From NCBI GenBank assembly GCA_041665525.1, contig JBAYIS010000012.1, forward strand, positions 26,568 to 90,567: a stretch of DNA of 64,000 nucleotides. The letters are read 5' to 3'. Below are positions 1-8,708 of this stretch, piece after piece. The position numbers and the translations under genes were made by a program. This DNA comes from UBA8401 sp041665525. Its GTDB lineage: Bacteria; Bacteroidota; Ignavibacteria; UBA10030; UBA8401. Within the stretch, counting starts at the first letter, position 1. Each line of letters begins with the position of its first letter. The notes beneath the pieces were generated by a model. It ran no database searches. It was not told where the DNA came from and saw only the letters and a list, made by a program, of their open reading frames with translations.

Positions 1-2616
1 TCTGGTGCAATCCGGGCTGAAAATCTCTCGATCCCCGGCGGGACGATCGAAACGCAGGAAAAGAATCTGACGGTCCGGGTTCCAGGAGAGTTCAAGCAGG
101 TAAAGCCGCTGGAGGATATCGTATTGAAGATTCAGAACGGCAAAGCAATCTATCTGCGCGATGTTGCAACGGTGGATTATTCGTTCGAGGACCGGCAGAC
201 GTACGCACGGCTGAACAATGCCGAGGTCGTTTCCCTCGCCATCCGCAAACGTTCCGGAGAAAACCTGGTGCGTATCGCCGATGAGGTGAAAGAAATTGTT
301 GAAACTGAACAGAAGAACCTTCCGAACGGCATCAAACTCGAAGTCTCCAATGATCAATCCCGCTTCATTAAACGGATGGTCCATGAACTGGAAAACAGCA
401 TCTACACCGGAATGTTCCTGGTCGTTCTCGCCCTGTTCATGTTCTTCGGATTCAAGAATTCGATCCTCATCTCAACGGCCATTCCCCTTTCCATGTTCGT
501 CGGCTACATAGTGCTCGGAGCTCTGGGGATAACATTAAATATGGTTGTGCTGTTTGCCCTTGTGCTTGCGCTGGGCATCCTGGTGGACGACGCCATTGTC
601 GTTATTGAAAACACTTACCGACACCAGCAGGAATACGATGAAGACCCGAACACCTCGGCGAAAAAAGCGGCCGGCGAAGTATTTATTCCCGTATTGACAT
701 CCACCGTGACGATCCTTTCCGCTTTCGTTCCGCTCTTGTTCTGGCCGGGCATTGTCGGTGAATTCATGAAGTATCTCCCCATCACTCTCATCACTACGCT
801 GACGGCTTCCCTGTTCGTTGCCTACGTCATCAGTCCCGTGCAAGCCGCTGAATTCATCAATTATAAAAAAGAGATCAAAAAAGCGAAATTCAATCTGGAA
901 CATCCTCACTGGTATAAAAAATACAATCCTCTCACCATTCTTTATCATAAAGTGGACGAGCACTTCTTTCCGTGGATGCAGAAAAAGTATGTAAAAACAC
1001 TCCGTTGGACTTTGCAGAACAAAGGAAAAACAATCTGGAGTTCCTTCGCACTGCTGTTGACTGTGATCGTCTTCTTCGGCTTTTTTAACAAGGGAGTAGA
1101 ATTCTTTCCGAACACCGAACCGATGCAGGTGAGTGTCAGTATCGAATGTCCGGCGGGTTCATCGCTGGAAGTGACCAATGCCATTTCTAAGATCCTTGAA
1201 GAGCGGCTGGATAATATTCCAGGACGAAAAGATGTTGAATTCATCGGCGCCAGCGTCGGAACGTCGGACGATATGTTCGACATGGGAGGACAGGGTACGG
1301 CGAACAAAGGGCGCATCGCGATTAATTTCATGGAGAAGGATTTTCGAATGCAGAGCACGTTCGAAACGATGGAAGAAGTGCGGAAAGCAACGCTCGGCAT
1401 CGCCGGCGCCGAAATCCGTTTGACGAAACAGCAAATGGGACCGCCGGTTGGTTCGCCGGTAAACATCGAAGTTTCCGGCGAGGATTATGCGCAGCTTGCG
1501 GCGTTAAGCAAACAGATTCGCGAAAAAATCAAGGATGTGCCAGGTCTTGTCGATCTGAAGGATGACTACAACACCGGGCGCCCGGAAGTGGAAATTATTG
1601 TTGACCGGGAAAAGGCTGGATTGCTCTATACCAGTACCGGTCAGATCGCATCGACTGTCCGCGCGGCCATTGCCGGCGTTGAAGCGTCCAAATACCGAGT
1701 TGGTGAAGATGAATACAAAATTCGTGTCCGGTTAAAGGAAGATCAGCGTACCGCCCCGGCGGATCTGGAAAATCTCCGCATCAATTTCATGAACAGGCGC
1801 GGACAATTATTGTCCATACCGATCACCTCCGTAGCAGACATCCGGCGTACCACCTCAGTCACCGATATCCGCCGTAAAGACCAGAAACGGGTCATCACTG
1901 TCAGCGCCGATGTCTCCGACCGCGTTGAATCCGAAGTACTCACCGACGTGAGAAGGATTGTCGGTTCTATTGCCATGCCGAATGGATATGCGGTTAAACT
2001 GACCGGCTCGCAGGAAGAGCAGCAGAAAGCATCGGCCTTTTTAAGTAAAGCATTTATCATCACGCTGTTAATGGTCTTTTTAATCATGGTAATGGAGTTC
2101 AATTCCATGAAGGTACCATTTGTTATCATGATCTCCGTCGTTCTCTCCTTAATTGGTGTATTGTTCGGACTTTTGGTCACACGAACTGCCCTGAGCGTGA
2201 TGATGACCGGCGTCGGTATTGTGGCGCTTGCCGGTATTGTGGTCCGGAATGGAATCATTTTGCTCGATTTTGTAAAACATAAACATGCCGAAGGGGGGCT
2301 GCCGCTGGACGAAGCTTTAGTAGAAGCAGGAAGAGTTCGTTTACGGCCCGTGATGTTAACGGCCGCTGCCGCCGTGCTTGCACTGATTCCAATGGGGACC
2401 GGTTATGATTTTAACTGGACGGAATTTCACTTTGTCACCGGCTCTGAAAGCGCAGGTTTCTGGCGACCGCTTGCCGTTGCGATCATCTTTGGTTTGACGA
2501 TCTCTACATTTCTCACACTCATCGTCGTGCCGACCGCCTATTCGCTGATTGATGAATACACGGAAAAAGCAAAGGAATGGATCCGAAACAGGTTCTCAGA
2601 GAAAGAGAACGAATAG
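1..2616 (+). CDS. RND-family efflux permease, 5' end outside window
   Basis: This is the inner-membrane proton-driven pump subunit of a tripartite RND efflux system, which exports drugs, lipids or metals together with a periplasmic adaptor and an outer-membrane channel. The reading frame is open from base 1, and the first residues (GGTIETQEKNLTVRV) are typical of the porter domain, so the gene starts upstream of the window; the in-frame TTG at 124 is not the start. Visible features are the first TM block with GILVDDAIVVIEN, whose Asp pair is the proton-relay pair of AcrB-type pumps, a second porter domain (about bases 1080-2030) and the last TM block. In the latter, IVVRNGIILL puts Arg where AcrB has the relay Lys. 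The substrate cannot be told; the family assignment is sure. Confidence 0.95.
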   Translation, partial: SGAIRAENLSIPGGTIETQEKNLTVRVPGEFKQVKPLEDIVLKIQNGKAIYLRDVATVDYSFEDRQTYARLNNAEVVSLAIRKRSGENLVRIADEVKEIVETEQKNLPNGIKLEVSNDQSRFIKRMVHELENSIYTGMFLVVLALFMFFGFKNSILISTAIPLSMFVGYIVLGALGITLNMVVLFALVLALGILVDDAIVVIENTYRHQQEYDEDPNTSAKKAAGEVFIPVLTSTVTILSAFVPLLFWPGIVGEFMKYLPITLITTLTASLFVAYVISPVQAAEFINYKKEIKKAKFNLEHPHWYKKYNPLTILYHKVDEHFFPWMQKKYVKTLRWTLQNKGKTIWSSFALLLTVIVFFGFFNKGVEFFPNTEPMQVSVSIECPAGSSLEVTNAISKILEERLDNIPGRKDVEFIGASVGTSDDMFDMGGQGTANKGRIAINFMEKDFRMQSTFETMEEVRKATLGIAGAEIRLTKQQMGPPVGSPVNIEVSGEDYAQLAALSKQIREKIKDVPGLVDLKDDYNTGRPEVEIIVDREKAGLLYTSTGQIASTVRAAIAGVEASKYRVGEDEYKIRVRLKEDQRTAPADLENLRINFMNRRGQLLSIPITSVADIRRTTSVTDIRRKDQKRVITVSADVSDRVESEVLTDVRRIVGSIAMPNGYAVKLTGSQEEQQKASAFLSKAFIITLLMVFLIMVMEFNSMKVPFVIMISVVLSLIGVLFGLLVTRTALSVMMTGVGIVALAGIVVRNGIILLDFVKHKHAEGGLPLDEALVEAGRVRLRPVMLTAAAAVLALIPMGTGYDFNWTEFHFVTGSESAGFWRPLAVAIIFGLTISTFLTLIVVPTAYSLIDEYTEKAKEWIRNRFSEKENE

Positions 2617-2622
2617 TGATGC

Positions 2623-2643
2623 AGTCCACCTTTGAGGTGGGCT
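2623..2643. terminator. Stem-loop between convergent genes
   Basis: AGTCCACC and GGTGGGCT form an 8-bp stem (one G-T pair) around a 5-base loop, between the ends of the RND gene and the convergent radical SAM gene. There is no T-run on either side, so it is a weak or factor-dependent terminator at best. Confidence 0.4.
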
Positions 2644-2648
2644 ACACC

Positions 2649-4130
2649 TTACGATAAATCTTGCGCCACCTTTCGGAAGTGGAAACCATAGATGGCAAAT
2701 CCGATCGCCAACGAGAAGAATTTAGGTTTGCGGAAGAGTGTCCAGAAAAATAATTTCCAGTAATAGATCCGGCCTTTCCCCAATACTCCCAGCCTGACAA
2801 TGGATCGCAACAATGCCCGGACATAATTGGGATTGAAGTGGAAGATCTTTTTCTTTTTCGGATCGAATGTTTTCAAGAATGTCATGATCCGTTCATAATA
2901 TTCTTTATGGGAATAGATGGTCTGTACGATCTGCTTATAGCCGTTCAGTAATGTTTCCAGCTCCATGGCAGGAGTAAAATTCATCGAAAAATCAGTATTG
3001 CTTCCGGTAAAATGCGACAACATTCTTCCTTCACCCAGCATTCGTTTATGAAGAGCCGTCCCTTTCGGCGCGTTCAGTAATCCAACCATTGCGGTAACAA
3101 TTCCGCTCTTCTGGATAAATGAGATCATGTCGTCGAAGATCTTTGCATGATCATTGTCGAAGCCGACAATGAACCCTCCCTGCACTTCAATCCCTGCTTT
3201 TTGTATCTTCGTCACACTCGCGATCATGTCCTTGTTTTTGTTTTGCGATTTGTTGCATTCAAGCAGGCTCTGTTCATTCGGCGTTTCAATGCCGATGAAG
3301 ACCGATTCAAATCCTACCGTCGCCATCAGATGCAGTAATTCATCGTCATCGGCAAGATTGATGGACGCTTCCGTATTGAGATAGAACGGACTCTCATGCC
3401 GATCCATCCACTCAGCAATCGCCGGAAGAATCTCCTTCTTCAGTTTGTTCTTGTTCCCGATGAAGTTATCATCCACAAAAAATAATGGCCCATGCCAACC
3501 GGCACGATAGATCGCATCGAGTTCGGCAATCACCTGATCTTTCGTTTTCGTCCGCGGACGCCGCCCGTACAGAACCGTAATATCACAGAAATCGCAGTCG
3601 TACGGACATCCGCGGGAGTACTGGATATTCATGGAAGAATAATATTTCTGCTCCACCAGCTCCCAGAGCGGAAGCGGCGTCTTGGTAATATCAGCCCACT
3701 CTTTGGTACGGTAGAGATGCTTCGGTGTTCCAGCGGCAAGATCATAGAGAAACCAGGGCAGGGTGATCTCTGCTTCGTTCAGCACAAGGTGATCGACATG
3801 TTCATACAGATCATAGCTGCTGGTAAACAGCGGCCCCCCGGCAACGATCACGGCATGCATCGCCTTGCAACGCTCAATCACCGTATTTGCCGATTCACTT
3901 TGAATGGACATCGCACTCAGAAAGACATAGTCAGCCCATTTAATCTCTTCATCCGAGAGTTGCCGTGTATTGAGATCGACTAATTTTTTGTTCCAGTCCT
4001 TAGGGAGCAGCGACGCTACGGTGAGCAATCCGAGGGGCGGGAAACTAGCTTGTTTTGATACGAACTGCAGTGCGTGCTTGAAACTCCAGAACGATGTGGG
4101 GTATTCCGGATATACTAAGAGGATGTTCAT
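2649..4130 (-). CDS. B12-binding-domain radical SAM protein (DUF4070 type)
   Basis: The first ~140 residues look like a cobalamin-binding Rossmann domain (NILLVYPEYP, ADYVFLSAM, IVAGGPLFTS). The radical SAM core follows with the [4Fe-4S] motif GCPYDCDFCDI (C-x3-C-x2-C), then a C-terminal region of the DUF4070 type found in B12-dependent radical SAM methyltransferase-like enzymes. Family members methylate or rearrange lipid, hopanoid or natural-product substrates; the substrate here is unknown. I place the start at the ATG at 4130 because AAGGAACGGA (4131-4140) directly precedes it; a TTG nine codons upstream has no such site. The C-terminal ~60 residues are basic and hydrophobic and may touch the membrane. 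A decayed small gene lies just upstream on the same strand. Confidence 0.85.
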   Translation of the reverse strand: MNILLVYPEYPTSFWSFKHALQFVSKQASFPPLGLLTVASLLPKDWNKKLVDLNTRQLSDEEIKWADYVFLSAMSIQSESANTVIERCKAMHAVIVAGGPLFTSSYDLYEHVDHLVLNEAEITLPWFLYDLAAGTPKHLYRTKEWADITKTPLPLWELVEQKYYSSMNIQYSRGCPYDCDFCDITVLYGRRPRTKTKDQVIAELDAIYRAGWHGPLFFVDDNFIGNKNKLKKEILPAIAEWMDRHESPFYLNTEASINLADDDELLHLMATVGFESVFIGIETPNEQSLLECNKSQNKNKDMIASVTKIQKAGIEVQGGFIVGFDNDHAKIFDDMISFIQKSGIVTAMVGLLNAPKGTALHKRMLGEGRMLSHFTGSNTDFSMNFTPAMELETLLNGYKQIVQTIYSHKEYYERIMTFLKTFDPKKKKIFHFNPNYVRALLRSIVRLGVLGKGRIYYWKLFFWTLFRKPKFFSLAIGFAIYGFHFRKVAQDLS

Positions 4131-4168
4131 TCCGTTCCTTGTATCTCTCGTAGACAAACCAATCTATT

Positions 4169-4444
4169 TCAGGTAAATCTAATGTACTTTTTTCCTGTGG
4201 TATTCTCCAATACTGAAACCGCGAAACCAGCTTTCTTTGTCCGATTTATAAGCTCGCGGGACATGTTCTTATGGTGTTTACTGTGCTCTTCCTCGATATT
4301 ACTCTTGCCGTGGCATTCGAAACAGTGATAAAAAACACTCGATTATTGTTTTGACCAGGGCGTTGCGGTACAGTACTATTTCATCCTCTTGCTGTTTGTT
4401 TTCATCAAAGGATTTTTCTAAAATGGTTTCGAAAGATTCCTCAC
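4169..4444 (-). pseudogene. Frameshifted remnant of a small unknown gene
   Basis: Two overlapping minus-strand frames read as protein-like sequence that joins if one base is added in a T-run near 4328. The first frame (from about 4444) gives ESFETILEKSFDENKQQED and ends at a TAA. The second gives CFECHGKSNIEEEHSKHHKNM and then SRELINRTKKAGFAVSVLEN, ending at a TGA at 4169-4171. No start codon is found in the first frame. The end lies 38 bases upstream of the radical SAM start on the same strand, so an intact ancestor could have been co-transcribed with it. The composition (charged, C-x2-C-H) does not look random, but I do not recognise the family. Confidence 0.4.
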
Positions 4445-4473
4445 ACTAATCAACATTATCGTCAGGCCGTCTA

Positions 4474-5121
4474 ATGAGTTTTACCATACCAATCTCGCAG
4501 AAGCGGGTACCGTTCTCCGGAAACCGGTGGATGCAATTTGTCGCCGTAATCTTTGCGGCAGCATGGATCGAATCGCTGGCAGGCACAACTGATATTTCCA
4601 ACTGGATTCTCGAAAATATTTTAACGGTCCTGTTTGTTCTCTTCCTGATCTTCTCCTACAAGAAGTATCAGTTCAGTGACGCTGCATATTTGTTGATAGG
4701 AGTATATCTTTGCCTGCATGTGTACGGCTCCCAGTACACCTATGCTGAAAATCCATTTGGATATTGGCTGAAGGATCTCTTTCAATTGTCCCGAAATCAC
4801 TATGACAGAATCGTGCATTTCAGTTTCGGATTCCTGCTGGCCACTCCGCTTCGCGAGATTTTCCTGCAGTGGCTGAAATATCCTGCATGGGTCGCATGGT
4901 TGTTGCCGATTGAACTGACATTATCCGTGAGTGCATTCTATGAGTTGGTCGAATGGGCGGTTGCCGATATTTTTTTTCAGGCACAGGGTGCGGCCTATTT
5001 AGGAACGCAGGGGGATGTGTGGGATGCACAGAAGGATGTCTTTCTTGCCCTGTCCGGTGCGATTATTGCGACCAGCATCGTTTCATTGATCAAGAAGATG
5101 ATCGGAGCCAAAACATTCTGA
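4474..5121 (+). CDS. YjdF-like inner membrane protein (DUF2238)
   Basis: This is a 215-residue integral membrane protein of the DUF2238/YjdF family, whose function is not established. About six TM segments can be seen. Family-typical stretches are YDRIVHFSFGFLLATPLREI and the conserved segment FYELVEWAVADIFFQAQG followed by YLGTQGDVWDAQKDVFLALSG, with the ExxEW and GDxWDxxxD patterns. The annotated ATG has no clear ribosome site; a second ATG at codon 20 is preceded by GGTGG and would remove the unusual hydrophilic N-terminus. It stands alone, and a strong terminator follows. Confidence 0.8.
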   Translation: MSFTIPISQKRVPFSGNRWMQFVAVIFAAAWIESLAGTTDISNWILENILTVLFVLFLIFSYKKYQFSDAAYLLIGVYLCLHVYGSQYTYAENPFGYWLKDLFQLSRNHYDRIVHFSFGFLLATPLREIFLQWLKYPAWVAWLLPIELTLSVSAFYELVEWAVADIFFQAQGAAYLGTQGDVWDAQKDVFLALSGAIIATSIVSLIKKMIGAKTF

Positions 5122-5137
5122 ACTATCAGTAATAAGC

Positions 5138-5170
5138 AAAAGTCCCGGACATTGCCGGGACTTTCTTTTT
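5138..5170. terminator. Bidirectional intrinsic terminator
   Basis: AAAGTCCCGG (5139-5148) and CCGGGACTTT (5155-5164) form a perfect 10-bp stem with a 6-base loop. It is followed by a T-rich tail on the plus side and preceded by A residues, so it can serve both convergent neighbours. Confidence 0.85.
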
Positions 5171-5188
5171 AAGAGTGCGATCTGCGGT

Positions 5189-5620
5189 TCATTCTCCTGC
5201 ACTGATTGTCTTTGCGATCATCGGCAGCGGATTTCCGCCCTGAAGAGAATCGATAAAATCAGTCTTCGTAAAATATCCGTCCGCTGGAACCATTGCCATC
5301 GCATCCTTTAGATACTCTTCTGAAAGTCCCGACAGCAGATACACGAGTGTGTCAGAATTAATGGACTTGATAAAACGGAGCGTCACCAGACCGTTCATTC
5401 CATTCATCCCAATATCCAGTAAGACAAGATTTGGAGAAAAATTACGCACTTTCCGCAAACACTCATTGCCGGACAGCGCTGTTTCTATGTGGATGTGGTC
5501 ATAGACAGATTTCAACAATTCAGCAACAAGCTGTAAAAACGCCTTGTTATCATCAACAATTAAAATTCTAAACGAATCACGTCCCTTCGACATTGTGTTT
5601 TTCATCAGCCGTTTGGCCAC
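5189..5620 (-). CDS. Single-domain response regulator (CheY-like)
   Basis: This is a stand-alone receiver domain that would be phosphorylated by a histidine kinase and act through protein contact. The family residues are all present: the acidic pair in ILIVDDN, the phospho-acceptor Asp in LVLLDIGMNG, the switch Ser in YLLSGLSE and the Lys in YFTKTDF. No output domain follows. I choose the GTG at 5620 because a strong GGGGGAGG site (about 5625-5632) sits 5 bases upstream; an earlier GTG at 5635 would lie inside that site. No kinase gene is adjacent, so the partner is encoded elsewhere. Confidence 0.88.
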   Translation of the reverse strand: MAKRLMKNTMSKGRDSFRILIVDDNKAFLQLVAELLKSVYDHIHIETALSGNECLRKVRNFSPNLVLLDIGMNGMNGLVTLRFIKSINSDTLVYLLSGLSEEYLKDAMAMVPADGYFTKTDFIDSLQGGNPLPMIAKTISAGE

Positions 5621-5837
5621 GGTTGCCTCCCCCACCTGAATAAAAAGTTTCCGACAAAACTCCCTGGTATGATTTTTTTTTAACGCAGGAAAATCAGTCC
5701 CATTCTGCCCTCACGGATTACGCAATCGAGCATCCCCTGCTCTGGAGTAATATAATCTTTTTGCGAATCGCAAGAAAGCACCTACTTTAATTTGCGACAC
5801 ACCGATTTGCATTGCGGCAGCGAGATGTTCGGTATGA

Positions 5838-6794
5838 TTATTCTTCAATCCTGAGGTCTTTCAAAAATCCCCAAATTGAGTTGAAGGCATTACTCATTTC
5901 CTCTTCAGTAAAATCTCCATGTCTTTTCCCTTTTATCACAATAAGTGTATTCATAACGTCATTCGCTCTCAATGCATTGTGCAACATTACCGCCTGTGAA
6001 AACGGCACAGTATTATCTTCATCACCATGAACCGTCAGAACAGGAGGGGTTGATGAATTCACATAGGTCATAGGAGAACAACTTTTGTATATCGCTTCCT
6101 TCTTCGAGGTGTCACCGACCAGCTTTTCCATGAAACTTTCGGAATGCCAGTGTTCTACCTGCTCTCCGATATCGCTCACGCCGAACCAGTTAATCACTGC
6201 CGCGACTCTTAAATCTCTTGTGATCGGCTTGTTGGGAATTGCAATTTCATTGTCAGTGGTGAGGAATCCTGTCATCAACGCAAGGTGTCCCCCCGCCGAT
6301 TCTCCCGAAACGACGATCCGCGTTGTATCGAACTTATACTTTTCTGCGTTTTCATAGATCCAATTCAATGCCATTCGACAATCCGCGATACATGCAGGGA
6401 ACGGCGACTGGTCCAACAATCGGTAATCGATATTCACTACCGCCCAGCCTTTATCAATGTACGGCAGAAAATTGAGATTCCGTACCGATCTTGTCAAACC
6501 ATTCCATCCTCCTCCATGGATATAGAGCAGCACCGGCTTTCGGTTGGGTGAATATTCGACCCAGGGTTCACCCCCCGTATTTCTGGCAGGAACATACGCA
6601 TCCAGTTTCAATTCAATACTATCAACGGTAAGATATATAATGTTCGGAATCACTATTGATTTGCTGTACAGACCGGCCATAGCATCGGAGTTGGAGAGCG
6701 GTCGCTGTGCACAGGAAATACAAATGAGCGGCAAAATTAAAAGAATTGTGGAAGTGACTGATTTATTCATAAATATGGACGGATAGCGGTGCAT
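5838..6794 (-). CDS. Secreted or lipid-anchored alpha/beta-hydrolase (lipase/esterase-like)
   Basis: This resembles the BD-FAE/hormone-sensitive-lipase group of alpha/beta-hydrolases, which cleave carboxyl esters such as acylated sugars or small acyl esters. The oxyanion-hole motif HGGGW, the nucleophile elbow GESAGG, an acid residue in HGDEDNTVP and a C-terminal His in KRHGDF make a complete catalytic set. The N-terminus is a hydrophobic export signal ending CISCAQ; the Cys may be lipidated, though the lipobox is imperfect. The ATG eight codons downstream (MNKSVTS) is an equally likely start. The gene stands alone on the minus strand. Confidence 0.85.
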   Translation of the reverse strand: MHRYPSIFMNKSVTSTILLILPLICISCAQRPLSNSDAMAGLYSKSIVIPNIIYLTVDSIELKLDAYVPARNTGGEPWVEYSPNRKPVLLYIHGGGWNGLTRSVRNLNFLPYIDKGWAVVNIDYRLLDQSPFPACIADCRMALNWIYENAEKYKFDTTRIVVSGESAGGHLALMTGFLTTDNEIAIPNKPITRDLRVAAVINWFGVSDIGEQVEHWHSESFMEKLVGDTSKKEAIYKSCSPMTYVNSSTPPVLTVHGDEDNTVPFSQAVMLHNALRANDVMNTLIVIKGKRHGDFTEEEMSNAFNSIWGFLKDLRIEE

Positions 6795-7082
6795 GTACAG
6801 TCAAGCACCTTGTTGTTGAGTGCTCTGAATATTGGGTCATAATACGCGAGGAATGCCATAGTATCAAGTGCCGATATCACCGGATATATCGGTGAACGTT
6901 TTTTTAATACGCTATAACAAAACCATAAATAGTGAAATTATGCTTGTGTTGATGTTGAACACCGCAGAATAATCTGTTGAGAATGGATGAAGATAAAACA
7001 GTGTTGCTTTCGATAAATCATTTAATTTGTCTCCAGTATCGATTCTAAATAGAAGCGGTATCAAAAATACCTCATCAATGTC

Positions 7083-7112
7083 ATCCCGATCCCGCTAAAG
7101 CGGGATCGGGAT
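7083..7112. repeat. 30-base near-perfect palindrome
   Basis: ATCCCGATCCCGCT and its exact complement AGCGGGATCGGGAT are separated by only 2 bases. It is preceded by TGTC and followed by CTCGG, the context of REP-like elements common in this phylum. The arms are themselves internally repetitive (CCCGAT). Confidence 0.75.
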
Positions 7113-7498
7113 CTCGGTTTTTGACTTCAAGTATTAAAAACGAGATCCCTCATTTACCCCGTTGGGGCTTGTCCCTTTTGCCGACACGAAGTGTTCCTTC
7201 GGAAAGGCATCCTCCAAAGGAGTCCTTCGGACCTTCGGGAGGGTCTTCGTTCGGAATGGCAAATAAAATTCATTTTTTTGAGACCACTTCTAGTTTGCCA
7301 GTATTTCTCAAACGCTTCGCCAGCCCGACTGTCATGTCCAAAAGGGGTGGTGTCGCCGCTGGCGAGTCCAATGTATTCTCACTGTACATCAGACAGAACT
7401 ATCCACATTTAAAATGTGCAGCGGACAATGTTGTCTGTTTCATTTTCCGATGAATAAAAATAATAATACAAAATTATCGTATTAAGTAAGACCATTCC

Positions 7499-7515
7499 AA
7501 AATTAGACTAATTTT
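7499..7515. promoter_or_regulatory. 17-base palindrome upstream of the cytochrome gene
   Basis: AAAATTAG-A-CTAATTTT is a perfect inverted repeat about 86 bases before the cytochrome c start. Its position and symmetry fit a dimeric regulator's operator, but no regulator can be named and a chance AT-rich palindrome is possible. Confidence 0.3.
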
Positions 7516-7601
7516 AGATGTTTATGTCTGGTATGATAATTGTAGATATCCTTCGTGTAGTTTGCAGAACTGCATATTTTTCAATTATTAAAGGAGTATC
7601 T

Positions 7602-8489
7602 ATGAAAAACCTGTTTACAATTTTGATCATTGCCATGCTTGGACTTATTTCGTGCAAGGATGATGATACATCAACTCCGGTATCAAACACGACGAAAGTA
7701 ACGTCGTACGACACCGCTGATGCAATAAAAGGGGGGATACTCTACGACAAGTTTTGGTCTACTGAAGCAGGGTACGATATTTCCGATGCGGCGAAAATCA
7801 GTCATTTAAGTAAATACGGCGATTTCTATCGTTGCAAACAGTGTCATGCGTGGGATTTAATGGGCACTGCCGGATCATATATCAATAGAGGACCCAAAGC
7901 CAGCACCGTAAGTACCGCAGGAAGGCCGAATGTTGCGGCAACTCTTCTTCCTTCGCTCTCAAAAACTCCTCAAGAATTATTCGATGCTATCAAAAAGAGC
8001 ACTGGACGAAGAAAACTTACTGATTCCTCTGCTGTCACGGCATATTCCACCGCGAGCCCGACAGTGGGAGATCAAATGCCTGATTACAGCACATTGTTGA
8101 CCGATGCACAAATTTGGAATCTGGTGAAATACTTAAAAGAAGGAGCTGTTGACGTAACACAAATATACGATGCAACATACACTGGAACATATCCATCCGG
8201 CAAAGCATCATACAGCTCCATTGGGAAAAACGGAGATGCTGCAGCAGGAAATACATTTTATACGACTAACTGCTCTGGATGCCATGGTTCTGACGGAACA
8301 TCGATTGCAAATCTTGACGGCACTACAGGAATGACGGCAGGAAAATTTGTCCGGACAAAACCAAATGAAGCACAGCACAAAATAAAATTCGGTCAGTTGG
8401 GAACAAGTATGAAATCGACGAATTTAACGATTAACGAATTAAAAAATCTATATAAGGCGCTTGCCGATACATTGACGTTCCCGAATTAA
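7602..8489 (+). CDS. Diheme cytochrome c lipoprotein
   Basis: This 295-residue electron-transfer protein carries two c-type heme motifs, CKQCH in the first half and CSGCH in the second, so it has two cytochrome c-like domains. The N-terminus is a lipoprotein signal (LIIAMLGLISC), placing it on the periplasmic face of a membrane. The ATG at 7602 is chosen because AAGGAG (7591-7596) sits just upstream; the frame is open to 7518 but the extra codons have no site. A Met in MPDYS (first domain) and SMKST near the end could be axial ligands. It is monocistronic, with a strong terminator behind it. The redox partner is not evident. Confidence 0.88.
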   Translation: MKNLFTILIIAMLGLISCKDDDTSTPVSNTTKVTSYDTADAIKGGILYDKFWSTEAGYDISDAAKISHLSKYGDFYRCKQCHAWDLMGTAGSYINRGPKASTVSTAGRPNVAATLLPSLSKTPQELFDAIKKSTGRRKLTDSSAVTAYSTASPTVGDQMPDYSTLLTDAQIWNLVKYLKEGAVDVTQIYDATYTGTYPSGKASYSSIGKNGDAAAGNTFYTTNCSGCHGSDGTSIANLDGTTGMTAGKFVRTKPNEAQHKIKFGQLGTSMKSTNLTINELKNLYKALADTLTFPN

Positions 8490-8511
8490 CAGGAATTATC
8501 GGAGAGACATT

Positions 8512-8541
8512 AAAGGGCTGCGTTGGCGGCCCTTTTTTTTG
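8512..8541 (+). terminator. Intrinsic terminator of the cytochrome gene
   Basis: AAAGGGCTGC (8512-8521) pairs with GCGGCCCTTT (8526-8535) with one T-G pair and a 4-base loop, followed by an unbroken T-run to 8540. Confidence 0.9.
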
Positions 8542-8708
8542 TATAGCACATTTGTCGGTGCTTTGCGACCGCTAAAAAAAACGGTTTGTCCAATCATGCA
8601 TCGGTGAACAAATTCGGTCTGCAATGTCCGCTAATCATTTCTCTGTGTTACCGGTCAGCGATTTTTCGTATATTCATTCCATAAAAATATTACAAAGGGA
8701 AAAATAGT

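Larger units (their letters stand above)
6795..7601. other. Gene-poor spacer with palindromic repeat debris
   Basis: I see no convincing gene in this 807-base stretch. It holds a perfect palindrome (7083-7112), a run of small inverted repeats at about 7180-7260 built on CCTTCGG/CCGAAGG-like units, and a 17-base palindrome at 7499-7515. Open frames at 7121-7453 run through the repeats and look fortuitous. Confidence 0.6.

Noticed and set aside
4262..4346. Plus-strand frame reading like a TM helix (MVFTVLFLDITLAVAF)
   Set aside because: It is antisense to the better-supported decayed minus-strand gene and is cut off by a stop without a ribosome site.
7121..7453. Open frame of 110 codons in the spacer before the cytochrome gene
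   Set aside because: It runs through palindromic repeat DNA, has no ribosome site and no recognisable protein features; a second frame overlaps it equally well.
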